A DNA stretch of 39,171 bases from Anaerocolumna aminovalerica (GCF_900115365.1 NZ_FOWD01000037.1:1-39171); one strand, 5' to 3'. Counted from the first letter of the stretch, positions 6,675 through 15,900 are shown. Translations and numbers: made by a program. The notes: generated from the sequence alone by a model not told the origin.

Positions 6675-7556
6675 ATGTGGATTGCAGATGGATGGAAGGA
6701 TTATGAAGTAATAGATGCGTCTCAAGGGGAGAAATTAGAACGTTGGGGAAAATATATATTGGTACGTCCGGACCCCCAGGTTATATGGGATACTCCTAAA
6801 ACAGAAAAGGGCTGGAAGCAAAGAAATGCACATTACCACAGAAGCAGTAAAGGCGGCGGAGAATGGGAATTCTTTGATTTACCGAAGCAGTGGAAGATAG
6901 AGTATAAAGACCTGACTTTTAATTTGCAGCCATTTAGTTTTAAACATACAGGATTATTTCCGGAGCAGGCAGCAAATTGGGAATGGTTTAGCCAAATCAT
7001 TAAAGAAGCAAAGAAAAAAGATCCAACCCGTGAAATAAAGGTATTAAACTTATTTGCCTATACCGGCGGTGCAACTGTTGCAGCTGCCAAAGCAGGAGCT
7101 GGGGTAACTCACGTAGATGCCTCCAAGGGTATGGTAACCTGGGCAAAAGAAAATGCAGCTCACTCCGGCTTAGAAGAAGCACCCATTCGCTATATTGTGG
7201 ATGACTGCGTAAAATTTGTAGAAAGAGAAATCCGCAGAGGTAACCGATACGATGCCGTAATCATGGATCCTCCTTCTTATGGAAGAGGCCCTAAGGGAGA
7301 AATCTGGAAGATAGAAGAAAGTATACATCCTTTCGTAAAGCTCTGTACCCAAGTGCTAAAGGATAAGCCATTATTCTTTTTAATTAATTCCTACACAACA
7401 GGTCTGCAACCAGCAGTATTATCTTATCTGCTTGGGGTAGAGATGGCTTCTAAATACGGAGGCAATGTAGAGTCAGACGAAATCGGCTTACCGGTAACAT
7501 CCAATGGCTTAGTATTACCTTGCGGAGCTTCAGGACGCTGGACCAGCGAAAAATAG
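6675..7556 (+). CDS. Class I SAM-dependent RNA methyltransferase (COG1092, RlmI/RlmK-like)
   Basis: This 293-residue cytoplasmic protein has a Rossmann-type SAM-binding motif VLNLFAYTGGATVAAAKAGA (about 123-142), an acidic strand-end VTHVDAS (about 144-150), and a catalytic-type motif MDPPSYGRGPKGE (about 197-209). These are the hallmarks of the RlmI/RlmL C-terminal family that methylates 23S rRNA. The PUA domain that precedes the methyltransferase in RlmI itself is absent, and the N-terminal 70 residues are shorter and different, so the exact rRNA target is open. The start has only a weak purine-rich ribosome site. It is monocistronic with a terminator at 7669-7704. Confidence 0.85.
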   Translation: MWIADGWKDYEVIDASQGEKLERWGKYILVRPDPQVIWDTPKTEKGWKQRNAHYHRSSKGGGEWEFFDLPKQWKIEYKDLTFNLQPFSFKHTGLFPEQAANWEWFSQIIKEAKKKDPTREIKVLNLFAYTGGATVAAAKAGAGVTHVDASKGMVTWAKENAAHSGLEEAPIRYIVDDCVKFVEREIRRGNRYDAVIMDPPSYGRGPKGEIWKIEESIHPFVKLCTQVLKDKPLFFLINSYTTGLQPAVLSYLLGVEMASKYGGNVESDEIGLPVTSNGLVLPCGASGRWTSEK

Positions 7557-7668
7557 AACGCTAATTCTCAGGAATGAGAGGCTTCTATCGGAACTTGAAA
7601 GTCAACTTCTGATTACCTATATTATAAGTTATTATTAAGATATATTAATATGTACTATATATAAGAAG

Positions 7669-7704
7669 AAACGGCAGATGATAGTTTATCAAACTGCCGT
7701 TTTG
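7669..7704 (+). terminator. Intrinsic terminator after the methyltransferase gene
   Basis: The stem AAACGGCAG/CTGCCGTTT (7669-7677 with 7694-7702), its TTTT tail and a 16-nt loop form a standard terminator about 110 bp after the stop codon. Confidence 0.8.
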
Positions 7705-8093
7705 TAATTATCACTTAACTTATTAGCGGCTTTTATGGAAATAGTATTATTATTAACACCTTCATCTGTCATTCAAATAATATTTATATGAGTTTTGAAT
7801 GCTCTGAGAAATAATTCTAACTATTATTTTTTTCAGAGAATGATTTGCCAGATAATTATAAATTCAGCTAGGTATAATCAATAACTATGAATAATAAAAT
7901 ATGAGAAATCTTTTAAGTCGATATATTATTCACTATACATTCTTTTGAAGCCACATAATTACATTAGATGCTATTATTAAGAACTCGCTTATTATATACT
8001 TGGAAATCCTAATGTTAACACAACCTAAATTAGAATGGATACCAAGCCTGCCCTCCTATGAACCCTGCCCTCCCCCTCAAACCGTCCCTCAAA
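7705..8093. other. Non-coding region upstream of the S10 operon, with a C-rich tract
   Basis: No gene is seen. A hairpin with arms 7802-7815 and 7823-7838 (CTCTGA..ATAAT) is present. At about 8045-8092 there is a pyrimidine-rich tract unusual for this AT-rich genome, containing CCTGCCCTCC twice and a CCTCCCCCTC-like run; the top strand is nearly free of G there. Confidence 0.5.
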
Positions 8094-8153
8094 CAAAAAA
8101 AGTAAAAAAATTTTAAAAAAGCTCTTGCAAAATGAAAATACCTGTAGTATACT
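8094..8153 (+). promoter_or_regulatory. S10 operon promoter with UP element
   Basis: TTGCAA (8125-8130) and TATACT (8148-8153) are separated by exactly 17 bp. Directly upstream, 8094-8121 is a run of A and T tracts fitting an UP element that binds the alpha C-terminal domains. This is the only good promoter between the 7.7-kb terminator and rpsJ, and should drive the long ribosomal protein operon. Confidence 0.85.
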
Positions 8154-8159
8154 GATTAA

Positions 8160-8427
8160 TGCTGTGACATTGATAGCGTAGAAGCGTGAGGTTGCTACAT
8201 ATAATTGTAGGTTATTCCGTGGAGCGAATGTCATGTTAGGAAACTGGCGACAAGTCACTGTACAAAACGATAATTTCTGCCTGGAGCAGATAAACGTATG
8301 TAGTTCATTACATGAAATTAAGTAAATCTAAGAATAGGTTTGCTTGTTGAGGTTTCAAGATAAGGACACACACGGTTGAGTGTACAGTCACCGCTTGTCG
8401 TACTGCTATTAAGTGCGAAAAGGAGGC
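8160..8427 (+). ncRNA. Structured 5' leader of the S10 operon
   Basis: About 275 nt lie between the promoter and rpsJ. Pairings visible by eye are TGACATT (8165-8171) with AATGTCA (8227-8233), closing a first domain. A long-range stem has CGACAAG (8248-8254) with CTTGTCG (8394-8400), continued by ACTGTAC (8257-8263) with GTACAGT (8382-8388), closing a second multi-branched domain that ends just before the rpsJ ribosome site. Leaders like this usually bind one of the operon's own proteins (L4 in E. coli). The ligand here is unknown and no terminator-like stem is obvious. Confidence 0.6.
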
Positions 8428-8437
8428 GACTTTTTTT

Positions 8438-8755
8438 ATGGCAAGTCAAGTAATGAGAATTACATTAAAAGCGTATGATCATCAATTAATCGATCAATCA
8501 GCTGCAAAAATCATCGAAACTGTAAAAAAGACAGGATCAAAGGTGAGTGGACCGGTACCCCTACCTACTAAGAAAGAAGTAATTACAATTCTTAGAGCGG
8601 TACACAAGTACAAGGACTCTAGAGAGCAGTTCGAACAAAGAACACATAAGAGATTAATCGATATCATCACACCAACACAAAAGACAGTTGATGCATTATC
8701 AAGATTAGAAATGCCGGCTGGTGTGTACATCGACATCAAGATGAAAGCAAAATAA
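8438..8755 (+). CDS. rpsJ: 30S ribosomal protein S10
   Basis: The 105-residue protein is close to the usual 102-105 residues. It carries the S10 signature around [20 protein letters not shown] (about 39-58) and the [15 protein letters not shown] segment. S10 assembles into the head of the small subunit and, as NusE, joins the NusB antitermination complex. The start has AAGGAGG 13 nt upstream across a T-run, a longer spacing than most neighbours. It is the first gene of the operon, following a long structured leader. A 138-bp gap to rplC contains a perfect small hairpin (GATTACA/TGTAATC, about 8840-8859). Confidence 0.98.
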   Translation: MASQVMRITLKAYDHQLIDQSAAKIIETVKKTGSKVSGPVPLPTKKEVITILRAVHKYKDSREQFEQRTHKRLIDIITPTQKTVDALSRLEMPAGVYIDIKMKAK

Positions 8756-8893
8756 GCATTAAAAATGAAAGAATCCTTTAGGGTTTATATATAGGGAAAG
8801 GCTTACGAAGGAGCCGCACTAGTTGTAGACCATCTAGGATGATTACATGTAAATGTAATCCGCTGTAGATTAAACAGGAGGTGCAATTAAGAA

Positions 8894-9526
8894 ATGAAGA
8901 AAGCATTATTAGCTACAAAAGTCGGAATGACTCAAATCTTCAATGAAAACGGAGCTTTAATTCCGGTAACTGTATTACAAGCAGGACCTTGTGCAGTAAC
9001 ACAAGTAAAAACTGTTGAAAATGATGGATACAGTGCAATACAGGTTGGTTATGGCGATATAAGAGAAGTATTAGTTAACAAACCTAGAAAAGGACACTTT
9101 GCAAAAGCAGGTGTTGCTAACAAAAAGTATCTTAAAGAATTTAAGTTTGAGAATGCCGCTGATTTCACAGTAGGACAAGAAATCAAAGTTGACATCTTTG
9201 CAGAAGGTGACAAAATTGATGCTACTGGAATATCAAAAGGTAAAGGTTTCCAAGGTGCAATTAAGAGACACGGACAGTCCAGAGGACCTATGGCTCATGG
9301 TTCTAAATTCCACAGACATGCAGGTTCCAGTGGTGCAGCTACAAGTCCTGGTAGAGTATTCAAGGGTAAAAAGATGCCTGGTCAAATGGGTAATGTAAAA
9401 GTAACTGTTCAAAACCTTGAAGTTGTTAAAATTGACACCGAAAACAATGTTATTTTAGTAAAAGGCTCTGTACCAGGACCTAAAAAAGCTATGATAATAT
9501 TGAAACAATCAGTTAAATCAAACTAG
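8894..9526 (+). CDS. rplC: 50S ribosomal protein L3
   Basis: The 210-residue protein has the L3 signature in the central loop ([20 protein letters not shown], about 115-134) and the later [20 protein letters not shown] stretch that reaches the peptidyl transferase centre. It begins [16 protein letters not shown], the classic L3 start. L3 is an early assembly protein binding near the 3' end of 23S rRNA. The ribosome site is AGGAGGTG, 9-10 nt before the ATG. It is followed 27 bp later by rplD. Confidence 0.98.
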   Translation: MKKALLATKVGMTQIFNENGALIPVTVLQAGPCAVTQVKTVENDGYSAIQVGYGDIREVLVNKPRKGHFAKAGVANKKYLKEFKFENAADFTVGQEIKVDIFAEGDKIDATGISKGKGFQGAIKRHGQSRGPMAHGSKFHRHAGSSGAATSPGRVFKGKKMPGQMGNVKVTVQNLEVVKIDTENNVILVKGSVPGPKKAMIILKQSVKSN

Positions 9527-9553
9527 AAGCTTTAAGAAAGGAGGAACACACAG

Positions 9554-10174
9554 ATGGCAAACGTATCTGTTTATAATATGGAAGGTAAAGCCGTTGGTTC
9601 TATTGAATTAAACGATGCTATCTTCGGAGTAGAAATAAATGAACATTTAGTTCACTTAGCAGTTGTTCAACAACTTGCAAATAAACGCCAGGGAACACAA
9701 AGTGCTAAAACCCGTTCTGAAGTAAGCGGTGGCGGAAGAAAACCATGGAGACAAAAAGGAACAGGTCATGCAAGACAAGGTTCAACAAGATCACCACAAT
9801 GGAAAGGTGGCGGCGTTGTATTTGCTCCAAAGCCAAGAGACTATTCCTTCAAATTAAATAAAAAGGAAAAGAGACTTGCATTAAAATCAGCTTTAACTTC
9901 AAGAGTAGCAGCTGAGAAAATTTATGTACTTGATGAGCTTAACTTTGATGAAATCAAAACAAAGAAAATGGCTGCAGTACTTGATAACTTAAAAGTAAGT
10001 AAGGCATTAGTTGTTCTTGGAGAAAAGAATGAAAACGTAATTCTTTCTGCAAGAAACATTCCTTCTGTAAGAACTGCATTACCTAACACTCTTAATGTTT
10101 ATGATATCTTAAAATATGATTCAATAGTGTTAACGAAAGATGCAGTTGCAAAAATTGAGGAGGTGTACGCATAA
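9554..10174 (+). CDS. rplD: 50S ribosomal protein L4
   Basis: The 206-residue protein has the conserved extended loop GGGRKPWRQKGTGHARQGST (about 59-78), which lines the exit tunnel and is where macrolide-resistance changes arise in other species. The sequence there looks wild type. In E. coli, L4 represses its own operon by binding the leader, so it is a natural candidate ligand for the leader here. Its stop codon overlaps the rplW start (TAATG), giving tight coupling. The start is preceded by AAAGGAGG. Confidence 0.98.
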   Translation: MANVSVYNMEGKAVGSIELNDAIFGVEINEHLVHLAVVQQLANKRQGTQSAKTRSEVSGGGRKPWRQKGTGHARQGSTRSPQWKGGGVVFAPKPRDYSFKLNKKEKRLALKSALTSRVAAEKIYVLDELNFDEIKTKKMAAVLDNLKVSKALVVLGEKNENVILSARNIPSVRTALPNTLNVYDILKYDSIVLTKDAVAKIEEVYA

Positions 10175-10473
10175 TGGCAGATTTAAAATATTATGATGTT
10201 ATACTTAAACCGATTATTACTGAAAAAAGTATGAACTCCATGAGTGAAAAGAAATATACATTTTCAGTTCATCCAGATGCAACAAAGAATCAAATCAGAG
10301 AAGCTGTTGAAAAAATGTTTGCTGGAACAAAAGTTGCTAGTGTTAACACTATGAATTTAGAAGGAAAAAACCGCAGACGTGGCAACACAGCTGGTAAAAC
10401 TTCTAAAACTAAGAAAGCAGTTGTTCAATTAACAGAAGACAGTGCAGAAATCGAAATATTCTCTGGCCTATAA
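10174..10473 (+). CDS. rplW: 50S ribosomal protein L23
   Basis: The 99-residue protein begins with the YYDVILKPIITEKSM motif typical of L23 and has the later VNTMNLEGKNRRRGN segment. L23 sits at the exit of the peptide tunnel and docks trigger factor and the signal recognition particle. Its ATG overlaps the rplD stop codon by one base, and GAGGTG lies just before it. The 131-bp gap that follows, before rplB, is one of the larger internal gaps of the operon and holds two hairpins. Confidence 0.98.
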   Translation: MADLKYYDVILKPIITEKSMNSMSEKKYTFSVHPDATKNQIREAVEKMFAGTKVASVNTMNLEGKNRRRGNTAGKTSKTKKAVVQLTEDSAEIEIFSGL

Positions 10474-10594
10474 TTTAAACTGGCTTAGATTATAATTTGA
10501 ATTAAACAATTATGGTTGTTTATTCGCCGATAAAAGAATAAAAATAATAACGTTTCAGTTGTAATATACAAGACGTTATTACAGCTACGAAAGG
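10474..10594 (+). other. Hairpin-containing gap between rplW and rplB
   Basis: A 9-bp perfect stem TAATAACGT/ACGTTATTA (10545-10553 with 10573-10581) lies about ten bases before the rplB ribosome site. A smaller AACAA/TTGTT hairpin lies near 10505-10520. Neither has a T-run. They may tune rplB translation or mRNA processing. Confidence 0.4.
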
Positions 10595-10604
10595 AGTGCA
10601 AAAA

Positions 10605-11447
10605 ATGGGAATTAAAACCTATAACCCATATACACCTTCCAGAAGAAATATGACCTCATCTGATTTTGCAGAAGTTACAAAATCAACTCCTGAGAAATCA
10701 TTACTTGTTTCTTTAAATAAAACAGCAGGTCGTAACAATCAAGGAAAGATTACAGTTAGACACCACGGTGGTGGTTCTAGAAGAAAATATAGAATTATTG
10801 ATTTTAAGAGAAGAAAAGACGATATCCCTGCAACTGTATTAGCAATCGAATACGATCCAAACAGAACAGCAAATATCGCATTAATCTGCTATGCAGATGG
10901 AGAAAAAGCTTATATCTTATCTCCTAACGGACTTACCGTTGGAACAAAGCTTATGAATGGTGCAAATGCAGAAATTAGAGTAGGTAACTGCTTACCACTT
11001 CAAAACATTCCAATCGGTACTCAGATACACAACATTGAATTATATCCTGGTAAAGGCGGACAATTAGTTCGTTCTGCTGGTAACTCAGCACAGTTAATGG
11101 CAAAAGAGGGAAAATATGCAACTCTAAGATTACCTTCAGGTGAAATGAGAATGGTTCCAATCATTTGCCGTGCTACAATTGGCCAGGTTGGTAATATTGA
11201 TCATGAATTAATTAACATTGGTAAAGCTGGTCGTAAACGTCACATGGGTATTAGACCTACAGTTCGTGGTTCTGTTATGAACCCTAATGACCATCCACAT
11301 GGTGGTGGTGAAGGTAAGACAGGTATTGGCCGTCCAAGCCCTGTTACTCCTTGGGGTAAACCTGCACTTGGTTTGAAGACAAGAAAGAAGAACAAGAAGT
11401 CTAACAAGTTGATCGTAAGAACAAGAGACGGTAAGAATGTTAAATAA
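10605..11447 (+). CDS. rplB: 50S ribosomal protein L2
   Basis: The 280-residue protein starts [15 protein letters not shown] and contains the near-invariant [19 protein letters not shown] block (about 225-243), whose histidine is needed for peptidyl transferase activity. L2 binds 23S domain IV and bridges the subunits. The ATG at 10605 is chosen because AAAGGAG lies 8 nt before it; an in-frame ATG 9 nt earlier sits inside that ribosome site. It is followed by rpsS after 17 bp. Confidence 0.98.
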   Translation: MGIKTYNPYTPSRRNMTSSDFAEVTKSTPEKSLLVSLNKTAGRNNQGKITVRHHGGGSRRKYRIIDFKRRKDDIPATVLAIEYDPNRTANIALICYADGEKAYILSPNGLTVGTKLMNGANAEIRVGNCLPLQNIPIGTQIHNIELYPGKGGQLVRSAGNSAQLMAKEGKYATLRLPSGEMRMVPIICRATIGQVGNIDHELINIGKAGRKRHMGIRPTVRGSVMNPNDHPHGGGEGKTGIGRPSPVTPWGKPALGLKTRKKNKKSNKLIVRTRDGKNVK

Positions 11448-11464
11448 TTAAGGAGGTTAAACCT

Positions 11465-11746
11465 ATGGCTCGTTCATTAAAAAAAGGACCATTTGCTGAC
11501 GAACATTTATTGAAAAAAATAGATGCTATGAATAAAGCAGGCGATAAGACAGTTATTAAAACATGGTCACGTCGTTCTACAATTTTCCCACAAATGGTTG
11601 GACATACAATTGCAGTTCATGATGGAAGAAGACATGTGCCTGTATATGTAACAGAAGATATGGTTGGTTATAAACTTGGTGAGTTTGTGGCAACCAGAAC
11701 ATTCAGAGGACATGGAAAAGACGAAAAGAAGACTGGAAAGAGATAG
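11465..11746 (+). CDS. rpsS: 30S ribosomal protein S19
   Basis: The 93-residue protein is of normal length, with the N-terminal [19 protein letters not shown] motif and the conserved [22 protein letters not shown] core. S19 pairs with S13 in the 30S head next to the A-site finger. AAGGAGG lies 8 nt before the ATG. It stands between rplB and rplV as in all bacteria with this operon. Confidence 0.98.
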   Translation: MARSLKKGPFADEHLLKKIDAMNKAGDKTVIKTWSRRSTIFPQMVGHTIAVHDGRRHVPVYVTEDMVGYKLGEFVATRTFRGHGKDEKKTGKR

Positions 11747-11776
11747 TTAATGTGGAATTGAAAGGAGGTTTCATCC

Positions 11777-12163
11777 ATGGCGAAAGGACATAGATCCCAG
11801 ATAAAGAGAGAGAGAAATGAGAATAGAGATACGAGACCATCAGCTAAGATATCTTACGCTAGAGTTTCTGTTCAAAAAGCTTGTTTCGTATTAGACGCCA
11901 TTCGTGGAAAGGACGTTGAAACAGCTCTTGGTATTCTAGCTTATAATCCAAGATATGCTTCAAGTGTTATAGAGAAAGTATTAAAATCAGCTATTGCAAA
12001 CGCTGAGAATAATAATGGTATGGACGTAAGTAAGTTATATATTCAAGAGTGTTATGCTAACCAGGCACCAACAATGAAGAGAATCAGACCAAGAGCACAG
12101 GGTAGAGCTTATAGAATCTTAAAGAGAATGAGTCACATCACTGTTGTGCTTAATGAAAGATAA
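11777..12163 (+). CDS. rplV: 50S ribosomal protein L22
   Basis: The 128-residue protein includes the core [20 protein letters not shown] and the tunnel-lining beta-hairpin near [19 protein letters not shown]. It has about 15 extra N-terminal basic residues ([20 protein letters not shown]) relative to the 110-residue E. coli protein, an extension that other clostridial L22 proteins also carry. L22 and L4 form the narrowest part of the exit tunnel. AAAGGAGG precedes the start. Confidence 0.97.
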   Translation: MAKGHRSQIKRERNENRDTRPSAKISYARVSVQKACFVLDAIRGKDVETALGILAYNPRYASSVIEKVLKSAIANAENNNGMDVSKLYIQECYANQAPTMKRIRPRAQGRAYRILKRMSHITVVLNER

Positions 12164-12174
12164 GGAGGGCAATA

Positions 12175-12834
12175 ATGGGACAGAAAGTTAATCCTCATGG
12201 CTTAAGAGTCGGTGTCATTAATGACTGGGACTCAAGATGGTATGCTGAAGCTGATTTTGCAGATAACTTAGTTGAGGACTACAACATCAGAACATATCTG
12301 AAAAAGAAATTATACAACGCTGGAATTTCAAAAATTGAAATTGAAAGAGCGTCTGACAGACTAAAAGTTATTATCTTTACTGCTAAACCTGGTGTGGTAA
12401 TCGGTAAAGGTGGAGCTGAAATTGAAAAATTAAAAGTTGAAATTCAAAAATTCACTTCTAAGAAGTTAATGGTAGATATTAAGGAAGTAAAAAGACCGGA
12501 TACAAATGCTCAATTAGTAGCAGAAAGTATTGCAGCTCAGCTTGAAAACCGTATTTCTTTCAGAAGAGCGATGAAATCTACAATGGGTAGAACCATGAAA
12601 GCAGGAGCTAAAGGTATCAAAACTGCTGTTGCTGGACGTCTTGGCGGAGCAGATATGGCTCGTACTGAATTCTATAGTGAAGGAACAATTCCTCTACAGA
12701 CATTACGTGCTGATATTGATTATGGTTTTGCAGAAGCAGATACAACTTATGGTAAATTAGGCGTAAAAGTTTGGGTTTACCATGGAGAAGTACTTCCGAC
12801 TAAAGGAGCAAAACAGGAAGGGAGCGATAAATAA
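12175..12834 (+). CDS. rpsC: 30S ribosomal protein S3
   Basis: The 219-residue protein begins [20 protein letters not shown] and carries a type II KH domain with the [14 protein letters not shown] loop (about 73-86). The C-terminal domain includes [24 protein letters not shown] in pieces typical of S3. S3 forms part of the mRNA entry tunnel and its helicase activity. The spacing to rplV is 11 bp with AAGGAGG, and its stop codon overlaps the rplP start by one base. Confidence 0.98.
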   Translation: MGQKVNPHGLRVGVINDWDSRWYAEADFADNLVEDYNIRTYLKKKLYNAGISKIEIERASDRLKVIIFTAKPGVVIGKGGAEIEKLKVEIQKFTSKKLMVDIKEVKRPDTNAQLVAESIAAQLENRISFRRAMKSTMGRTMKAGAKGIKTAVAGRLGGADMARTEFYSEGTIPLQTLRADIDYGFAEADTTYGKLGVKVWVYHGEVLPTKGAKQEGSDK

Positions 12835-13271
12835 TGTTAATGCCTAAAAGAGTTAAACGCCGTAAGCAGTTCCGTGGAACTATGTCCGGAAAAGCTACAA
12901 GAGGTAATACAATCTCCAACGGCGAATATGGTATGGTTGCTTTAGAACCAGCTTGGATTAAATCAAACCAAATCGAAGCTGCCCGTGTTGCTATGACTCG
13001 TTACATTAAACGTGGTGGTAAAGTTTGGATCAAAATATTCCCTGATAAACCTGTAACAACAAAACCAGCAGAAACTCGTATGGGTTCCGGTAAGGGCTCA
13101 TTAGAATACTGGGTAGCAGTAGTAAAACCAGGACGTGTATTATTTGAAATCTCCGGTGTACCTGAAGAAGTAGCTAGAGAAGCATTACGTCTTGCTATGC
13201 ACAAATTACCAGTGAAGTGTAAAATAGTTTCTCGCGCAGACTTAGAAGGAGGTGCGGGCAGTGAAAACTAA
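12834..13271 (+). CDS. rplP: 50S ribosomal protein L16
   Basis: The 145-residue protein starts [15 protein letters not shown], the standard L16 start, and contains [20 protein letters not shown] typical of the family. L16 binds 5S and 23S rRNA and helps position A-site tRNA. The ATG overlaps the last base of the rpsC stop codon. Its 3' end overlaps the rpmC start by 11 bp, so the three genes are translationally coupled. Confidence 0.98.
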   Translation: MLMPKRVKRRKQFRGTMSGKATRGNTISNGEYGMVALEPAWIKSNQIEAARVAMTRYIKRGGKVWIKIFPDKPVTTKPAETRMGSGKGSLEYWVAVVKPGRVLFEISGVPEEVAREALRLAMHKLPVKCKIVSRADLEGGAGSEN

Positions 13272-13470
13272 TAAATATGTAGAAGATTTAAAGAACAAAT
13301 CAGCTGCAGAATTGAACGAAGAATTAGTAGCTGCTAAGAAGGAACTTTTTAATTTAAGATTCCAGAACGCAACAAATCAATTAGATAATACAAGCAGAAT
13401 AAAAGAGGTTAGAAAGAATATCGCAAGAATTCAAACAGTGATTTCCGAGAAAGCTAAGGCTTCTAAATAA
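13261..13470 (+). CDS. rpmC: 50S ribosomal protein L29
   Basis: The 69-residue protein is two long helices with the L29 signature [21 protein letters not shown]29 lies by the exit tunnel beside L23. I place the start at the GTG at 13261, because AAGGAGG (13246-13252) is 8 nt upstream; an in-frame GTG at 13252 lies inside that ribosome site. The gene overlaps the end of rplP. Confidence 0.96.
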   Translation: MKTNKYVEDLKNKSAAELNEELVAAKKELFNLRFQNATNQLDNTSRIKEVRKNIARIQTVISEKAKASK

Positions 13471-13505
13471 TCACATTTCAACGATTCGGGAAAGGAGAAA
13501 TTGTT

Positions 13506-13760
13506 GTGGAGAGAAATCTAAGAAAAACTCGTACTGGTAAAGTAGTTAGTGATAAGATGGACAAAACAATTGTAGTTGCAATTGAAGACCACGTAAAACA
13601 TCCATTATACAACAAGATTGTAAAGAGAACTTCTAAATTAAAGGTTCATGATGAAAATAATGAATGTAATATTGGTGATAGAGTAGAAGTTATGGAGACA
13701 AGACCTTTATCCAAGGATAAGAGATGGAGACTTGTTAAGATTATCGAAAGAGCGAAGTAA
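13506..13760 (+). CDS. rpsQ: 30S ribosomal protein S17
   Basis: This 84-residue OB-fold protein begins [20 protein letters not shown], with the conserved [19 protein letters not shown] segment. S17 is a primary 16S binder in the 5' domain. The start codon is GTG with AAAGGAG 8 nt upstream. A 35-bp gap separates it from rpmC and 23 bp from rplN. Confidence 0.97.
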   Translation: MERNLRKTRTGKVVSDKMDKTIVVAIEDHVKHPLYNKIVKRTSKLKVHDENNECNIGDRVEVMETRPLSKDKRWRLVKIIERAK

Positions 13761-13783
13761 TAAATGCTGAAAGGAGTAGAGTC

Positions 13784-14152
13784 ATGATACAACAAGAATC
13801 AAGACTTAAAGTTGCTGACAATACCGGTGCGAAAGAATTACTTTGCATTCGTGTATTAGGTGGTTCAACTAGAAGATATGCTAATATCGGCGATATCATC
13901 GTTGCTTCTGTCAAAGATGCAACACCAGGCGGTGTTGTTAAAAAAGGTGACGTGGTTAAAGCTGTCGTTGTTCGTAGTGTAAAAGGAGCTCGTCGTAAAG
14001 ACGGTTCATATATAAGATTCGATGAAAATGCTGCAGTTATCATAAAAGAAGATAAGAATCCAAAAGGTACACGTATCTTTGGACCAGTAGCAAGAGAATT
14101 GAGAGAAAAGCAATTCATGAAAATCGTTTCATTAGCACCAGAAGTATTATAA
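13784..14152 (+). CDS. rplN: 50S ribosomal protein L14
   Basis: The 122-residue protein is exactly the usual length and starts [21 protein letters not shown]14 forms bridge B8 with 16S rRNA and is the binding site for the silencing factor RsfS. AAAGGAG precedes the ATG. It is followed closely by rplX. Confidence 0.98.
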   Translation: MIQQESRLKVADNTGAKELLCIRVLGGSTRRYANIGDIIVASVKDATPGGVVKKGDVVKAVVVRSVKGARRKDGSYIRFDENAAVIIKEDKNPKGTRIFGPVARELREKQFMKIVSLAPEVL

Positions 14153-14165
14153 GGAGGTGTCGACT

Positions 14166-14483
14166 GTGTCAACTATTAAAATCAAAAAAGGTGATAACGT
14201 AAAAGTTATTACCGGTAAAGATAAAGGCAAAGAAGGCAAAGTAATAGCTGTATTAGATGGCAAGGTTTTAGTTGAAGGTATCAATATGATAACAAAGCAC
14301 TCTAAAGCAAGCCAGGCTGATCCAAAAGGTGGTATTGTTCACCAAGAAGCACCGATTGATATTTCCAATGTTATGTACGTGCATAAGGGTAAAGTTACTA
14401 GAATTGGTTTCACAACTCAAGAAGGTAAAAAAGGACCTAAAAAAGTTCGTATCGCAAAATCAACCGGCGAAGTAATCGACTAA
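14166..14483 (+). CDS. rplX: 50S ribosomal protein L24
   Basis: The 105-residue protein has an N-terminal KOW motif ([20 protein letters not shown], about 6-25) and the later HVHKG-type strand typical of L24. L24 starts 50S assembly. The preferred start is GTG at 14166, 8 nt after AAGGAGG (14151-14157). The frame is also open from a GTG at 14157 that lies on the ribosome site itself. Confidence 0.97.
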   Translation: MSTIKIKKGDNVKVITGKDKGKEGKVIAVLDGKVLVEGINMITKHSKASQADPKGGIVHQEAPIDISNVMYVHKGKVTRIGFTTQEGKKGPKKVRIAKSTGEVID

Positions 14484-14507
14484 TTCTAAGAGAGGAGGTC
14501 TCATACG

Positions 14508-15047
14508 TTGACTAGATTAAAAGAAATGTACAATAATGAAATAGTAGATGGTATGATCAAGAAGTTCGGATATAAGAACGCTATGGAAGTACCAAAATTA
14601 AATAAAATCGTAATTAACATGGGTGTTGGCGAAGCAAAAGATAACTCTAAGCTTTTAGATGCTGCTGTTAAAGATCTTGAGATAATTGCTGGACAAAAGG
14701 CAGTTATCACAAAAGCAAAGAAGTCCGTAGCTAACTTCAAAATCAGAGAGGGTATGCCAATCGGATGTAAAGTAACTTTAAGAGGCGAAAAAATGTATGA
14801 ATTCGCAGATCGTCTGATCAATTTATCATTGCCTCGTGTACGTGACTTTAGAGGTGTTAATGACAATGCATTTGACGGAAGAGGAAATTACGCTCTTGGA
14901 ATTAAAGAACAATTAATTTTCCCTGAAATCGAATATGATAAGGTTGATAAGGTTAGAGGTATGGATATTATCTTCGTAACCACAGCTAAGACTGATGAAG
15001 AAGCTCGTGAATTATTGACATTATTCGGTATGCCATTCAAAAAATAG
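14508..15047 (+). CDS. rplE: 50S ribosomal protein L5
   Basis: The 179-residue protein has the usual length and the L5 signature [19 protein letters not shown] (about 24-42) and the [16 protein letters not shown] segment. L5 carries 5S rRNA into the central protuberance. The start codon is TTG with GAGGAGG 8-9 nt upstream, a rare codon for so abundant a protein, compensated by the strong ribosome site. Confidence 0.97.
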   Translation: MTRLKEMYNNEIVDGMIKKFGYKNAMEVPKLNKIVINMGVGEAKDNSKLLDAAVKDLEIIAGQKAVITKAKKSVANFKIREGMPIGCKVTLRGEKMYEFADRLINLSLPRVRDFRGVNDNAFDGRGNYALGIKEQLIFPEIEYDKVDKVRGMDIIFVTTAKTDEEARELLTLFGMPFKK

Positions 15048-15062
15048 TTAGGAGGGAAATCC

Positions 15063-15248
15063 ATGGCTAAAACGTCAATGAAGATAAAACAACAACGTAC
15101 GCAAAAGTTTTCAACTAGAGAATATAACCGTTGTAGAATCTGTGGACGTCCACATGCATATTTAAGAAAATACGGAGTTTGCAGAATCTGCTTCCGTGAA
15201 TTAGCTTATAAAGGACAAATACCAGGTGTTAAGAAGGCAAGCTGGTAG
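15063..15248 (+). CDS. rpsZ: 30S ribosomal protein S14, zinc-binding type (type Z)
   Basis: The 61-residue short form has the zinc-binding CRICG ... CRICF cysteine pairs (CxxC at about 24-27 and 40-43). It begins [16 protein letters not shown]. This is the C-plus form common in Firmicutes; a longer zinc-free paralogue, used under zinc starvation in some species, is not in this window. AGGAGG precedes the ATG. The gene lies between rplE and rpsH as expected. Confidence 0.98.
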   Translation: MAKTSMKIKQQRTQKFSTREYNRCRICGRPHAYLRKYGVCRICFRELAYKGQIPGVKKASW

Positions 15249-15272
15249 GAAACAAGGAAGGAGGCAAATGAA

Positions 15273-15674
15273 ATGACAATGAGCGATCCAATTGCAGATA
15301 TGCTTACAAGAATTCGTAATGCCAATACTGCGAAACATGATACAGTAGATATACCTGCTTCTAAGATGAAGATAGCAATTGCTGGAATTCTATTAAAAGA
15401 AGGTTATATTAAGAAATATGACATAGAAGAAGTTGATGGCTTCAAAACAATCCATATTACATTAAAATATGGTAAAGATAAAAATGTTAAAGTCATTACA
15501 GGACTTAAGAGAATCTCTAAACCAGGTCTTCGTGTTTATGCAAGCAAAGAAGAACTTCCAAAAGTACTTGGAGGACTTGGAACAGCTATTATTTCAACAA
15601 ATAAAGGTGTTATAACTGATAAAGAAGCAAGAGAATTAAATGTAGGTGGCGAGGTATTAGCATTCATCTGGTAA
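15273..15674 (+). CDS. rpsH: 30S ribosomal protein S8
   Basis: The 133-residue protein begins [18 protein letters not shown], typical of S8, and has the C-terminal [19 protein letters not shown] motif. S8 is a central 16S binder and in E. coli represses the spc operon. GGAAGGAGG is upstream. Uniquely for this operon, it is followed by a 285-bp non-coding block of nested palindromic repeats before rplF. Confidence 0.98.
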   Translation: MTMSDPIADMLTRIRNANTAKHDTVDIPASKMKIAIAGILLKEGYIKKYDIEEVDGFKTIHITLKYGKDKNVKVITGLKRISKPGLRVYASKEELPKVLGGLGTAIISTNKGVITDKEARELNVGGEVLAFIW

Positions 15675-15681
15675 TATGGAA

Positions 15682-15900
15682 GTAAGCACATTGAATCAAA
15701 GATTCAATGTAGTGCTCGAAACTTCGAGCACGTATCGACGAAGTCGATGCTTACGTACAACGAGGAAAAACGGAGTTTTTTCGAGTCTGAGTGCTCGAAG
15801 TATTCGAGCACGTAACTGACGAAGTCGGTGGTCACGGACAACGAGGAAAAACGGAGTTTTTTCGAGTCTGGCCGTCTTGAATAATCAATCAAGGGCAGAC
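15682..15900 (+). repeat. Nested palindromic repeat block inside the spc operon (rpsH-rplF gap)
   Basis: Two tandem units, 15711-15789 and 15790-15870, share most of their sequence, including an identical 3' half that starts ACAACGAGG and ends TTCGAGTCTG. Unit 1 with its upstream flank folds like a cloverleaf. The outer stem is GTAAGCA/TGCTTAC (15682-15688 with 15748-15754), enclosing hairpins CATTGAATC/GATTCAATG (15689-15709), GTGCTCGA/TCGAGCAC (15712-15731) and TCGAC/GTCGA (15735-15747). Both units also contain GAAAAAC-GGA-GTTTTTT. A last hairpin (15866-15900) pairs GTCTG..CTTGA with TCAAG..CAGAC. It codes for nothing convincing. It looks like an inserted dispersed repeat or structured RNA. 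Confidence 0.8.

Noticed and set aside
6478-6711. 77-codon plus-strand ORF upstream of the methyltransferase gene
   Set aside because: It overlaps the start of a confident gene in another frame, lacks a ribosome site and contains a repeat-like stretch.
8025-8258. 77-codon minus-strand ORF across the S10 promoter and leader
   Set aside because: It lies over the C-rich tract, UP element, promoter and structured leader; no ribosome site or family resemblance.
15704-15892. 62-codon minus-strand ORF with internally repeated peptide
   Set aside because: The repetition simply reflects the tandem DNA repeat between rpsH and rplF, and it has no start signals.
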